The position numbers were made by a program, and so were the translations under genes. 64,000 nt of DNA from Wenzhouxiangella sp. 15190 (GTDB lineage Bacteria > Pseudomonadota > Gammaproteobacteria > Xanthomonadales > Wenzhouxiangellaceae), in NCBI RefSeq assembly GCF_003417465.1, contig NZ_QVMV01000028.1, forward strand, positions 62,001 to 126,000. The letters are read 5' to 3'. Below are positions 18,037 to 28,503 of the stretch, one piece after another; position 1 is the stretch's first letter, and each line of letters opens with the position of its first letter. The notes under the pieces were generated by a model. That model did not search any database and was not told the DNA's origin. It saw nothing but the letters and a program-made list of their open reading frames with translations.

Positions 18037-18807
18037 CTACCCGCACTTGGAATAACCGCAGGCCAGGCAGGTCTGGCAACCGTCGAGCAGCACCATGGCC
18101 TTGGTGTGGCACTTGTAGCAAAGGGCTGCCGAAGCCGGGTAGGAGCTTTCAACGCCCTGCCCTGCGTTTGCCTTCGTCGTCGCGCTGCTTCCTGATGCCG
18201 GGGGTGCGGCGTTCGCGTCGGCCTGCTTCTGTTCGCGGGCCTCGGCTTCTGCGCGTTTCTGCTCGAGGATGAGTTGCTGTTGTTCGGAAAGCTCCTCGGG
18301 CTCGATCATGCCGATGCGCTTGAGGTGGTTCTCGACCACCGCGCCGATGTCGGCCACGATCGAGGGTACGAAATGACCGCCGGGCTTGAAGTAGCCGCCC
18401 TTGGGGTCGAACACGGCCTGCAGTTCCTCGGCGAGGAAGACCACGTCGCCGCCCTTGCGGAACACCGCGGACATCACGCGCGTCAGTGCCACGATCCACT
18501 GGAAGTGGTCCATGTTCTTCGAGTTGATGAAGATCTCGAAGGGCCGGCGCTGCTCGTGCTCGGTGCCCTGGTTGAGGATGATGTCGTTGATGGTTACATA
18601 CAGGGCGTGGTCATCGAGCGGCGTGCGAATCTTGTAGGTCGCACCTTCCAGGCATTCCATGCCTTCCGGACGCTCGAGTTTCTCGTGCATCCGGATGATC
18701 TCGGCCTTTTCGCGACCGCCCTCTTTCCTGCCGCCAGCCTTCTGTTCTTCCTTCTGCTTGTCCTGGACTTCGTAGTCCACGATCTTCTTGTCGATCCTGA
18801 TGGTCAT
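18037..18807 (-). CDS. nrdJb: Class II ribonucleotide reductase, C-terminal subunit NrdJb
   Basis: The detached C-terminal part of the large cobalamin-dependent reductase, as in Pseudomonas, where nrdJa and nrdJb are separate genes. The 256-aa protein has a charged N-terminus, a TSCPD-type core (CLEGATYKIRTPLDDHALYVTIND), an Ala/Gln-rich linker around residues 175-220 and a C-terminal cysteine cluster CYKCH ... CQTCLACGYSKCG. The cluster supplies the zinc-like site and the dithiol expected to re-reduce the active site of NrdJa. It follows nrdJa in the same direction after a 190-base gap that contains a strong hairpin. Confidence 0.9.
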   Translation of the reverse strand: MTIRIDKKIVDYEVQDKQKEEQKAGGRKEGGREKAEIIRMHEKLERPEGMECLEGATYKIRTPLDDHALYVTINDIILNQGTEHEQRRPFEIFINSKNMDHFQWIVALTRVMSAVFRKGGDVVFLAEELQAVFDPKGGYFKPGGHFVPSIVADIGAVVENHLKRIGMIEPEELSEQQQLILEQKRAEAEAREQKQADANAAPPASGSSATTKANAGQGVESSYPASAALCYKCHTKAMVLLDGCQTCLACGYSKCG

Positions 18808-18906
18808 TTCAATGTTCCTGCAATGATTCTTGATCAGCTGTTTGAATTCGCATTCAACTCGAATCGAAGAGATGTGGCACAGTTACGGCGCCGCAGGCAA
18901 GGCTTT

Positions 18907-18963
18907 GCGGTTACCGGGACCCCGGAGCGTACTTTCGAGTACGTGAGGAGGCCCGGTGACCGC
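18907..18963. repeat. 57-base bipartite palindrome between nrdJa and nrdJb
   Basis: Outer arms at 18907-18918 and 18952-18963 pair over 12 bases with one G-U, and an inner perfect 6-bp stem (cgtact / agtacg, 18928-18943) closes on a TTCG tetraloop. The rest of the gap 18808-18997 shows nothing else. It could be a REP-like element, an RNA processing site or a partial terminator that sets the nrdJa:nrdJb ratio. Confidence 0.65.
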
Positions 18964-18997
18964 GAAACGCAGCATGCGGTGTCGTGACGAAGCCACA

Positions 18998-21142
18998 TCA
19001 AAATTTGCCGTAGTAGCCTTCTTTAAGGGCATCGAAGAGATTGGCTGCCGTGTGCACTTCGCCGTCGTATTCGACTTCCTCGTGACCCTTGGCCTCGACC
19101 TTCGAGCCGTCCTCGAGTTCGAACACGTAGGTGGTCGACTCCAGGTCCTTGTCGGTAACCAGCACGCCCTGGAAAGCCTGCGGGTTGAAGCGGAAGGTCG
19201 TGCAGCCCTTCAGGCCCTGCTCCCACGCGAACAGATAGATGTCCTTGAAGTCCTCGTAGGGATAGTCGGTCGGCACATTGGCCGTCTTTGAAATCGACGA
19301 GTCGATCCACTTCTGCGCCGCCGCCTGAATGCCGACATGCTCCTTCGGCGTGATCGACTCGGCCGTGACGAAGTAGTCCGGCAACTGTTCCTCTTCGTTT
19401 TCCGAATACGGCATGGCCGCCGAATTGACCAGGGTGCGATAGGCCAGCAACTCGTAGGAGTAGACACTGACCTTCTCCTTGCTCTTGCGGCCCTCGCGGA
19501 TCACGTTGCGGTTGTAGTGATGGGCGAAGCTCGGCTCGATGCCGTTGGAGGCGTTGTTGGCCAGCGACAGCGAGATGGTGCCCGTGGGCGCGATCGAGGT
19601 GTGGTGGGTGAAGCGTGCGCCCGTTTCGGCCAGCTTGTCGACCAGCTCGGGCGAGACTTCGGCCACCTTCTGCATGTAACGGCTGTAGCGTGCGTGCAGG
19701 ACTCTACCGGGTACCTTGTCGCCCGGCTTGTAGCCGTCGCGCTTCATCTCGGGACGCTTGCGCAGCATCTCCGGGGTCACCTCGAACTCGTCGTCCATGA
19801 TCGGGGCCGGACCCTTTTCCTCGGCCAGTTCGGCGGCGGCTTCCCAGCCGGCGACGGCCATCTCGCGCGAGACGCGCTCGGTGAACTCCAGCGACTCGGG
19901 CCGGCCGTACTGCGTGCGCAGCATGGTCAATGCCGAACCCAGGCCCAAAAAGCCCATGCCGTGACGGCGCTTGTACATGATTTCCCTGCGCTGTTTTTCC
20001 AGCGGCAGGCCGTTGATCTCGACCACGTTGTCGAGCATGCGCGTAAAGATCTGTACCGTGCGGCGGTACTCGTCCCAGTTGAAGCGCGCATTCTCGGTGA
20101 ACGGCTCCTCGACAAAACGCGTCAGGTTGACCGAGCCGAGCAGGCAGGCGCCGTAGGGCGGAAGCGGCTGTTCGCCACAGGGGTTGGTCGCACGGATGGT
20201 TTCGCACCACCAGTTGTTATTGTCCTCGTTGATGCGGTCGACCAGCACGAAGCCCGGTTCGGCGTAGTCGTAGGTGGAGGTCATGATCATGTTCCACAGG
20301 CGCTTGGCCGGCACCTTGCGGTAGATCTTGCAGGCCACCAGGCCTTCCTCGTTGCTGACGTATCCTTCGGTGGTCGGCCATTCGCGCCAGATCACCTGCT
20401 CGGGGTCATTGAGGTCGGTTTCCTCGGCCTCGCTGTCGAGCACCGGGAAGACCAGCGGCCAGTCGGTGTCGTCGATCACGGCCTGAACGAAGTCGTCGGT
20501 GATCAGCAGCGAACAGTTGAACTGGCGCAGCACGCCGTTTTCGCGCTTGGCGCGGATGAAGTCCATCACATCCGGATGGGACACGTCGAAAGTGGCCATC
20601 TGCGCGCCACGGCGACCGCCGGCCGACGAGACGGTGAAGCACATCTTGTCGTAGATGTCCATGAACGACATCGGGCCGGAGGTGTAGGCGCCCGCCCCCG
20701 AAACATAGGCGCCCTTCGGTCTGAGCGTGGAGAACTCGTAGCCGATGCCGCAGCCGGCCTTCAGCGTCAGCCCGGCCTCGTGCACCTTGCCCAGGATCTC
20801 GTTCATCGAGTCGCGGATGGTGCCCGAGACGGTGCAGTTGATGGTCGAGGTCGCCGGCTTGTGCGCCAGCGCGCCCGCGTTGGACGTGATGCGCCCGGCG
20901 GGAATGGCCCCGCGCCGCAGCGCCCACAGAAATTCGCGATACCAGTGAGAGCGCTTGTCGTCGCCCTCTTCCACATCGGCCAGCGCACGCGCGACACGCT
21001 TGTAGGTGTCGTCGATGTCCTGGTCGATGATTTCCCCCGTTTTCGACTTGAGACGGTACTTTTTGTCCCAGATGTCCAGCGACGCTTCCTGGAAATCGAT
21101 TTCCGGAAGCGCAGCGGTCAAAGCTTCTGCCGAAACGCTCAT
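18998..21142 (-). CDS. nrdJa: Class II ribonucleotide reductase, catalytic subunit NrdJa
   Basis: The 714-aa catalytic subunit of an adenosylcobalamin-dependent ribonucleotide reductase. It has TINCTVSG (redox Cys), KAGCGIGYEFSTLRP, NPCGEQPL (thiyl radical Cys with Asn and Glu) and GACLLGSVNLTR (partner redox Cys), then IAPTGTISLSLANNASNGIEP. The C-terminal shuttle cysteines are missing because they are on NrdJb. AGAGG precedes the ATG by 8 bases. The 289-base upstream gap holds two phased NrdR boxes and a DnaA box, so expression is likely tied to deoxynucleotide level and replication. This looks like the main housekeeping reductase; the smaller one at 5.3 kb is likely conditional. Confidence 0.92.
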   Translation of the reverse strand: MSVSAEALTAALPEIDFQEASLDIWDKKYRLKSKTGEIIDQDIDDTYKRVARALADVEEGDDKRSHWYREFLWALRRGAIPAGRITSNAGALAHKPATSTINCTVSGTIRDSMNEILGKVHEAGLTLKAGCGIGYEFSTLRPKGAYVSGAGAYTSGPMSFMDIYDKMCFTVSSAGGRRGAQMATFDVSHPDVMDFIRAKRENGVLRQFNCSLLITDDFVQAVIDDTDWPLVFPVLDSEAEETDLNDPEQVIWREWPTTEGYVSNEEGLVACKIYRKVPAKRLWNMIMTSTYDYAEPGFVLVDRINEDNNNWWCETIRATNPCGEQPLPPYGACLLGSVNLTRFVEEPFTENARFNWDEYRRTVQIFTRMLDNVVEINGLPLEKQRREIMYKRRHGMGFLGLGSALTMLRTQYGRPESLEFTERVSREMAVAGWEAAAELAEEKGPAPIMDDEFEVTPEMLRKRPEMKRDGYKPGDKVPGRVLHARYSRYMQKVAEVSPELVDKLAETGARFTHHTSIAPTGTISLSLANNASNGIEPSFAHHYNRNVIREGRKSKEKVSVYSYELLAYRTLVNSAAMPYSENEEEQLPDYFVTAESITPKEHVGIQAAAQKWIDSSISKTANVPTDYPYEDFKDIYLFAWEQGLKGCTTFRFNPQAFQGVLVTDKDLESTTYVFELEDGSKVEAKGHEEVEYDGEVHTAANLFDALKEGYYGKF

Positions 21143-21177
21143 GCCGCAACCTCTTGATTATTGTGTGCTAGTTCCGG

Positions 21178-21186
21178 TTATGCACA
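21178..21186 (+). promoter_or_regulatory. DnaA box upstream of nrdJa
   Basis: TTATGCACA matches the DnaA box consensus TTATNCACA exactly, 36 bases upstream of the nrdJa ATG. DnaA control of nrd promoters is known in E. coli; a single box could also occur by chance. Confidence 0.5.
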
Positions 21187-21204
21187 GGCTGTTCACCAAC
21201 TTGT

Positions 21205-21252
21205 TCACAACCCGTTGTGCCAAACCCAACGCTGGAGCACAAGATATTGTGC
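21205..21252. promoter_or_regulatory. Pair of NrdR boxes upstream of nrdJa
   Basis: Two 16-base palindromes, TCACAACCCGTTGTGC (21205-21220) and GCACAAGATATTGTGC (21237-21252), share CACAA and TTGTGC arms and are separated by 16 bases, so their centres are 32 bases (three helical turns) apart. That is the classic layout for the NrdR repressor of ribonucleotide reductase genes. Confidence 0.85.
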
Positions 21253-21431
21253 CAGCCCGACATACCTTACGCCCAAGCCGGGGGCGATTCAAGCCTTGGT
21301 TGCAGCTTACTTTTTGGCTATCGAACGAGATGCCTTCAACGCCCGCCTATCACGGGATTTCACAGGTTCTGACTGGATGAGAGCGAGATCGTTTCGGCCC
21401 TGAACGGGCCCCGGGCGAGATTCGAGCAGTG

Positions 21432-22433
21432 CTACTCGGTTTCGGGTTTGAGATCGCGTTCCATCAGGACCTGGACGCCCTTCTGTGCGCTCCAGCCACG
21501 GAACAGGATGCCGTGTACCTGCTCGGCGATCGGCATCTCGACGCCGGCGCGCTCACACAAACGCATGACTTCCTCGGCGGTCTTGATGCCCTCGACCACC
21601 TGCCCGATTTCGGCCACGGCCTCGTCGACCGGACGCCCCCGTCCCAGCGCCATGCCCAGGCGCCGGTTGCGGGACTGATCGCCCGTGCAGGTGAGCACCA
21701 GGTCGCCAATGCCGGCCAGCCCCATCAGGGTGTGATCGTCGGCACCGAGCGCACGGCCGAGGCGACGCATCTCGGCCAGACCCCGGGTGATCAGCGCGGC
21801 GCGCGCGTTGTCGCCCAGGCCGAGCCCGTCGGCCATGCCGCAAGCGATGGCCAGGACGTTCTTGATCGCACCCCCGAGTTCGGCTCCGACCAGGTCGGCC
21901 GTGTAGTAAGCCCGGAAGTTGTTGCCGTGCAGCAGTTCCGCCCAGGCCTGCCCGAAGTCCGGATCCGTGGCGGCCACGGTCACTGCCGTGGGCAAGGCCT
22001 CGGCCACCTCGCGTGCGAACGAGGGTCCGGTGATCAACGCCAGCGGAATGTTCTCGCCGAAACGCTCGCGCGCCACTTCGTGGAGCAGCCGACCGTTGCC
22101 CGGCTCGAAGCCCTTGCTGGCCCAGGCCAGGCCCGTATCCGCCGTGACGTAAGAGGCCACGCGGTCCAGGGTTTCGCCGAATGCGTGGCTGGGCGTGGCC
22201 ACCAGGAGACGTTCGGCGTCGCTGCAGGCGGCCTCGAAATCGGCGCTTGCATGCAGCGACTCGGGAAACCGGCTGTCGGGCAGATAGCGCTGATTGACGC
22301 GATCGCGCTCCATGGCCGCCGCCCGCTCGGCATCGCGCGCCCAGAGACGCACGTCATGGCCCATGCGGGCAAGCTGCATGGCAAGCGCCGTGCCCCAGGA
22401 GCCGGCGCCGAGAACCGCGATTCGTGTGGCCAC
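21432..22433 (-). CDS. gpsA: Glycerol-3-phosphate dehydrogenase [NAD(P)+]
   Basis: Reduces dihydroxyacetone phosphate to sn-glycerol-3-phosphate for phospholipid synthesis. The 333-aa protein begins with a Rossmann motif (AVLGAGSWGTALA), then KGFEPGNGRLLHE, GPSFAREVA, the catalytic lysine region GGAIKNVLAIACG and GIGDLVLTCTGDQSRNR. The start is a GTG at 22433, only 13 bases after the secB stop, because the longer open frame upstream overlaps secB and has no GpsA sequence. It is part of a rhodanese-secB-gpsA operon, the same order as in enterics minus grxC. Confidence 0.93.
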   Translation of the reverse strand: MATRIAVLGAGSWGTALAMQLARMGHDVRLWARDAERAAAMERDRVNQRYLPDSRFPESLHASADFEAACSDAERLLVATPSHAFGETLDRVASYVTADTGLAWASKGFEPGNGRLLHEVARERFGENIPLALITGPSFAREVAEALPTAVTVAATDPDFGQAWAELLHGNNFRAYYTADLVGAELGGAIKNVLAIACGMADGLGLGDNARAALITRGLAEMRRLGRALGADDHTLMGLAGIGDLVLTCTGDQSRNRRLGMALGRGRPVDEAVAEIGQVVEGIKTAEEVMRLCERAGVEMPIAEQVHGILFRGWSAQKGVQVLMERDLKPETE

Positions 22434-22446
22434 GTCCCGCGCCGGC

Positions 22447-22956
22447 TTACTCGTCGTCGCCGGCCGGCTGCTGCTCGCCCTGGTCCTGCTGCTGCCGGGC
22501 TTCTTCCAGTCGCTGGCGGAAAACGGCTTCGAAGTTGACCGGCTGCAGCGGCGGCATGAAGAAACCGCCGGCACTGACCATCGCGCCGATCTGCGAGCGG
22601 CAGTAGGGGAAAAGCACGTTCGGGCAAAGCACGTTGAGCACGTAGGGAACCTGCTGCTCACTGAAGCCCGAGAGCTGGAAAAAGCCGGCGTACTGGACTT
22701 CGCACAGGAAGGCGGTCTTGTCGCCCTGCTTGGAGGTGACGGTGACCGACAGCGTAATGTGGTTGCGGCCCTCGCCCAGGTTCTCGCTGCGCTGGGACAG
22801 GTTCATGTTCACCTCGGGCTCGCTGCCACCCTGGTCCAGTTCCAGCACGTTGGGCACCTCGAAGGACGCATCCTTGAGGTAGACGTGCTGAACGGCCATC
22901 TGGGCTTCCTGTTCGTTGCCGTTGCCGGCCGCGGCCTGATCGTTTTCTTCTGCCAT
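22447..22956 (-). CDS. secB: Protein-export chaperone SecB
   Basis: Cytosolic homotetrameric chaperone that keeps preproteins unfolded and hands them to SecA. The 169-aa protein has QHVYLKDASFEVPN, the LCPNVLFPYCR segment and GGFFMPPLQPVNFEAVF, all typical of SecB, between a short acidic N-terminus and an acidic/Gln-rich C-terminal tail. A GAAAGTT-rich leader precedes the ATG with a usable AGGAAAG site. It lies between a rhodanese gene and gpsA; glutaredoxin, usually next to it in enterics, is absent. Confidence 0.95.
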   Translation of the reverse strand: MAEENDQAAAGNGNEQEAQMAVQHVYLKDASFEVPNVLELDQGGSEPEVNMNLSQRSENLGEGRNHITLSVTVTSKQGDKTAFLCEVQYAGFFQLSGFSEQQVPYVLNVLCPNVLFPYCRSQIGAMVSAGGFFMPPLQPVNFEAVFRQRLEEARQQQDQGEQQPAGDDE

Positions 22957-23018
22957 GAGATTAACTTTCCTTTGCAGTTATCTGATTTGTTTGAAAAACT
23001 AACTGGGCAGTCTTGCTA

Positions 23019-23531
23019 CTACTCAGTTTCCTTCGCTTCGGATTTCTTGCCGTCCTTCGACTTCTTGCGGCGTTTGCCCTTGCCTTCTTCGGGCTTTCCG
23101 GCGCCCTTGTGGCGCGTGACGGGCTGATGGTCGCTGATCCACTGCGTCAATCCGCCGCCGAGTACGTTGACGTTGGTGAATCCGAGTTTGACCAGGCGAC
23201 CGGCCATCTGCGGCGCCACCTGGTTGTTGCGGCAATAGACCAGCACCGGTCGGTCCTTGAACTTGAGCAGCTGCTGATTGCCGGCCTCGATGCGCGAGGG
23301 CGGCATGTGCATCGCGCCCTGGATATGCCCCTTGGCATAGTCGGTGCTGTTGGACACGTCGAGCACCACCGGATCCTCGCGATTGAGCAACTGGACGGCC
23401 TCGAGGGTGCCCAGTTCCTTCCACTGGCGGAACAGGCGGCTGACTTCGTAGCCGATGAGCACGGCAATAGCCACGCCCAGCGCACCGGTCAGCAACGGGT
23501 GGTTGCCTATGAACTCGAGGACTTGTTCCAT
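23019..23531 (-). CDS. Membrane-anchored rhodanese-like protein (YibN type)
   Basis: A 170-aa protein with one N-terminal membrane segment (about residues 13-30), a single rhodanese domain facing the cytoplasm by the positive-inside rule, and a very basic Lys/Gly/Glu-rich tail. The active-site loop is VLVYCRNNQ, so the catalytic cysteine is present. YibN-like proteins normally stand at the head of the secB-gpsA operon, as here. The sulfur acceptor is not known. Confidence 0.87.
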   Translation of the reverse strand: MEQVLEFIGNHPLLTGALGVAIAVLIGYEVSRLFRQWKELGTLEAVQLLNREDPVVLDVSNSTDYAKGHIQGAMHMPPSRIEAGNQQLLKFKDRPVLVYCRNNQVAPQMAGRLVKLGFTNVNVLGGGLTQWISDHQPVTRHKGAGKPEEGKGKRRKKSKDGKKSEAKETE

Positions 23532-23653
23532 GGAGTGAATCGGCTCGGGTCAAAGCCGCCCATTATCCTTGATCTGGCGCTTTCTTGCCAGCACTGTGCG
23601 CGCCGGCTGTGGGATAATCATTTCGAACTGAATAACGCCAGGGCCAAGGAACG

Positions 23654-25183
23654 ATGTCAAGACCACGACCGCTGCTGCTGCTCATTCTCGATGGCTGGGG
23701 ACATCGGGAGGCCGCCGACGACAACGCCATCACGACCGGCCGGACACCCAACTGGGACGACCTGTGGGCCGGTCGGCCGCGGACGCTGCTGGAAACATCG
23801 GGTGAGTCGGTCGGCCTGCCCGACGGGCAGATGGGCAACTCGGAAGTCGGCCACATGAATCTCGGCGCCGGTCGGATCGTCTACCAGGAGCTCACGCGCA
23901 TCCACAAGGCCGTCGAGGACGGCAGTTTCATGCGCAATCCCGCCCTGCTCGGGGGCGTGGAAAAAGCAAAGCAGGCCGGCGGGTGCGTTCACATCATGGG
24001 CCTGCTCTCGCCCGGCGGCGTGCACAGCCACGAGGATCACCTGCTGGCCACCCTGGAAATGGCCCTGGCCCACGGCGCAGAGCATGTTGCCGTCCATGCC
24101 TTTCTCGACGGGCGGGATGTCGCCCCGCGCAGTGCCGCCGACTCGATCGCACGCCTGGAGGCGGCCGTGGCCAACGATGCACGCGCGCACATCGCCAGTA
24201 TTAGCGGGCGCTACTACGCCATGGACCGCGATCAGCGCTGGGATCGTACCGAACGGGCCTGGAATGCGATCGTCGAGGCAACCGCCGAGTACCGGGCCGG
24301 CACGGCAACCGAGGCGCTGGAGGCCGCCTACGCCCGCGACGAGGACGACGAATTCGTCAAGCCCACGGTGATCGACGGCGGACGGCGGGTGGAAGACGGT
24401 GATGCTGTCCTGTTCATCAATTTCCGCGCCGACCGCGCCCGGCAACTGACCCGCGCCTTCGTGGAGCCGGGCTTCGACGGTTTCGAATGCCGGCGCCCCA
24501 CCCTGTCGGCGATGGTGACCATGACGCACTATCTCGACGGCCTGCCCGTCGACGTCGCCTTCGAGCCGCAACGCTTCGATCACCTGTTCGGCGCCGAACT
24601 GGCCGCCGCCGGCCTGCGCCAGCTGCGCATCGCCGAAACCGAGAAATACGCACACGTCACCTACTTCTTCAACGGCGGCGAGGAGCAGGTCTTCGAAGGT
24701 GAAGACCGCAAGTTGATTCCATCCCCCGGCGTCGCCACTTACGACCTGCAGCCGGAAATGAGCGCGCCCAGGCTGACCGAGGAACTCGTCGAGGCGATCA
24801 ACAGCGGCGACTACGATGTCATCGTCTGCAATGTCGCCAACCCGGACATGGTCGGCCACAGCGGCAAGTTCGAGGCGGCCGTGGCTGCGGTGGAAGCCGT
24901 CGATCGCGTACTGGGCGAAGTGCTGCCGGTACTCGAGGATGTCGGCGGCGAAGCCCTGATCACGGCCGATCACGGCAATGTCGAACAGATGAGCGATCCC
25001 GAAACGGGCCAGCCCCACACGTCGCATACCACCAACCCGGTGCCGCTGGTGTACTTCGGCCCGCGTTCGGTTCAGCTCGCCGACGGCGGCAGCCTGCGCG
25101 ATATCGCCCCGACGATGCTGGCGCTGCTCGAGCTGCAGCGTCCCGAAGTGATGACCGGTCGTACCCTGATCCGCTCGACTTGA
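23654..25183 (+). CDS. gpmI: Phosphoglycerate mutase, cofactor-independent
   Basis: Interconverts 3- and 2-phosphoglycerate in glycolysis/gluconeogenesis, using two Mn2+ ions and a phosphoserine. The 509-aa protein has [12 protein letters not shown] (first metal ligand), [15 protein letters not shown] with the nucleophilic Ser, [28 protein letters not shown], and ADHGNVEQM with the late metal ligands. CAAGGAACG precedes the ATG. Its stop overlaps the TTG start of the envC-like gene (TTGA), a gpmI-envC pairing common in gammaproteobacteria. Confidence 0.95.
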   Translation: MSRPRPLLLLILDGWGHREAADDNAITTGRTPNWDDLWAGRPRTLLETSGESVGLPDGQMGNSEVGHMNLGAGRIVYQELTRIHKAVEDGSFMRNPALLGGVEKAKQAGGCVHIMGLLSPGGVHSHEDHLLATLEMALAHGAEHVAVHAFLDGRDVAPRSAADSIARLEAAVANDARAHIASISGRYYAMDRDQRWDRTERAWNAIVEATAEYRAGTATEALEAAYARDEDDEFVKPTVIDGGRRVEDGDAVLFINFRADRARQLTRAFVEPGFDGFECRRPTLSAMVTMTHYLDGLPVDVAFEPQRFDHLFGAELAAAGLRQLRIAETEKYAHVTYFFNGGEEQVFEGEDRKLIPSPGVATYDLQPEMSAPRLTEELVEAINSGDYDVIVCNVANPDMVGHSGKFEAAVAAVEAVDRVLGEVLPVLEDVGGEALITADHGNVEQMSDPETGQPHTSHTTNPVPLVYFGPRSVQLADGGSLRDIAPTMLALLELQRPEVMTGRTLIRST

Positions 25184-26346
25184 GGCGCGTGGGCGCCGCT
25201 CGCTCACGACGCCTTGCGCCGCTGGCGGCGGCGGTCCTGATCGCTTTACCAGTCGATCTCGTGCAAGGCCAGCGGGATCCCGAGGCCGTCGAAGCCGAAC
25301 TGGAGCAGGTTCGCAGCGAGATCGAAGCCATCGAGTCGCGGATCGACGAAAACCTGGGCGACCGCGACCGCCTGCTGCAGCAACTGGCCGAGACCGAGCG
25401 CGACGTGGGCCGGGCCAGGCGCACACAGGCGGAAACCGACCAGGCGCTGGCAGAGGTGCGCTCGGAGATTTCCGAACTCGAGTCGCGCCAGGCGAAGCTG
25501 GAGGGGCGTGTCGGGGAACGCGCTTCCGAGCTGGCCATGCAGCTGGTCACCGCCTACCGCCAGGGTAGCCAGTCGCGGCTGAAGATGCTGCTCAACCAGG
25601 ACGATCCCCGACGACTGTCGAGACGACTGGCCTATCACGGCTACCTGTCGAGGAACCGACTGGCGGCAATCGAGGAATTGCGGGAGTCGGTTACGGAACT
25701 CGAACAGATCCGCAGCGACCTGTCAGCCGAGGCCGATCGGCTTGCGCAGCTGCTGTCCGAGCGAAAGCAGAGCACCCGGCGCCTTGAATCGGCCATGGAG
25801 GAACGTGAGGAAGCGCTGGGTGCAATCGACCAGCGCCTGGCGCGCCACCGCGATCAGCTTGCCGATCTCGAACGCGACGCGGCCGAGCTCTCCCGCCTGC
25901 TCGAACGGTTATCCGACGTACTCGCCGACGTGCCCCCGGAAGTGGACATTCCACCCTTCCCGGAACTGCGGGGCGAACTCGACATGCCTGTAGCCGGCCG
26001 GGTGCTCGAGGCCTTCGGCGACCAGCGCAGCGAGGAACTTCAATGGTCCGGCTGGCTGATCGAGGCCGAAACCGGCGATGAGGTAAAAAGCATCGCCCAC
26101 GGCCGCGTCGCCTACGCCGAGTGGCTCAGGGGCTACGGCCTGCTCATGATCATCGACCACGGCGACGAGTTCATGAGCCTGTATGCCCACAACGAGGCCC
26201 TGATGCTCGACGTCGGCGACTGGGTGGCCCCCGGGGACGTGATCGCCCTGGCCGGGCGATCGGGAGGCGTCGACGAGCCGGCGGTTTACTTCGAGCTACG
26301 GAAGGCCGGCCGGCCGGTGGACCCGGCCGGCTGGATCAATCGCTAG
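25180..26346 (+). CDS. envC: EnvC-like murein hydrolase activator
   Basis: A periplasmic coiled-coil protein of 388 aa that in relatives activates AmiA/AmiB amidases at the division septum. A signal sequence ([19 protein letters not shown]) precedes a long coiled coil (about residues 30-245) and a LytM/M23 domain (about 275-388). The M23 metal site is broken: the usual final His pair is YFELR here and the first His is replaced, so it should not cut peptidoglycan itself, as in E. coli EnvC. The start is a TTG coupled to the gpmI stop; a GTG three codons later is an alternative. Its stop codon lies inside the left arm of a large palindrome. Confidence 0.88.
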   Translation: MRRVGAARSRRLAPLAAAVLIALPVDLVQGQRDPEAVEAELEQVRSEIEAIESRIDENLGDRDRLLQQLAETERDVGRARRTQAETDQALAEVRSEISELESRQAKLEGRVGERASELAMQLVTAYRQGSQSRLKMLLNQDDPRRLSRRLAYHGYLSRNRLAAIEELRESVTELEQIRSDLSAEADRLAQLLSERKQSTRRLESAMEEREEALGAIDQRLARHRDQLADLERDAAELSRLLERLSDVLADVPPEVDIPPFPELRGELDMPVAGRVLEAFGDQRSEELQWSGWLIEAETGDEVKSIAHGRVAYAEWLRGYGLLMIIDHGDEFMSLYAHNEALMLDVGDWVAPGDVIALAGRSGGVDEPAVYFELRKAGRPVDPAGWINR

Positions 26347-26488
26347 GAGCCGCTGAAAACTACTGCGCGTGTGCCTGACGGCGTCCGGCGGTGCTCGAAA
26401 TCCTCATGTATTTGCACATACACTGCGGTTCCTGCGCTCCGGCGGCCACCGTCAGCCACCCGCTCGCTACGTTTTCAGCGGCTCCTAG
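26343..26488. repeat. 146-base palindromic element between convergent genes
   Basis: Perfect 18-bp terminal inverted repeats, CTAGGAGCCGCTGAAAAC and its complement at 26471-26488, enclose a longer imperfect palindrome (inner arms about 26373-26409 and 26416-26456) centred on a tgtat-ttgcac-ataca loop. The left arm contains the envC stop and the right arm ends 5 bases before the abgT stop. It probably acts as a shared terminator and looks like a mobile palindromic repeat. Confidence 0.75.
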
Positions 26489-26493
26489 ATCAA

Positions 26494-28068
<1,575 letters not shown>

Positions 28069-28165
28069 AACAAGAGGTCCCCGTCGATTCGTCGTTTTGT
28101 TTGAATTTTTCTAAGCCGAAAGCGCGGAAAACACTACCACAACTACCCGGCCCCGGCCACTGATG

Positions 28166-28489
28166 CTAGCGCTTGCGATGCGGCCCGTGGACAGGCAGCG
28201 GGGTCACCTTTTCGCCGCTCTTGCTGTCGCGAATGGCCGCGGTGCCGCGCTTTTTCACCTCCTCGACGCGGATGACCGAATGCATTGGCAGATGCAGGAC
28301 CTCGACGTCCGCGAATTCCTCACGCAGGCGTTCCTCGGTCGGGTCGATGACCACGCTGTCGTCGGTTTCAAAGACCAGCTCCGAAATTTCGACGAATCCG
28401 TAGGAAAGATCACTGCCGGCGACCTTGCGGCAGTAGAGTTCGTAAACCTGCCCCTGGTTGAGAAAGCTGACCTTGTAGAGCTTGGGCAT
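28166..28489 (-). CDS. DUF1820 family protein
   Basis: A 107-aa soluble protein of the gammaproteobacterial DUF1820 family: it starts MPKLYKVSFLNQGQVYELYCR and continues with YGFVEISELVFE, DPTEERLREEF and LPMHSVIRVEEV. Function unknown. It is the last gene of a tight operon with gspA, gspB and a rhomboid protease (14 bases after the latter), but the family is often found in other contexts, so a secretion role is not implied. Confidence 0.85.
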   Translation of the reverse strand: MPKLYKVSFLNQGQVYELYCRKVAGSDLSYGFVEISELVFETDDSVVIDPTEERLREEFADVEVLHLPMHSVIRVEEVKKRGTAAIRDSKSGEKVTPLPVHGPHRKR

Positions 28490-28503
28490 AACTCGAATGC
28501 GTC

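Noticed and set aside
19337-21157. 606-codon frame opposite nrdJa
   Set aside because: Antisense shadow without protein features.
23657-25426. 589-codon frame opposite gpmI
   Set aside because: Antisense shadow; gpmI motifs are complete on the other strand.
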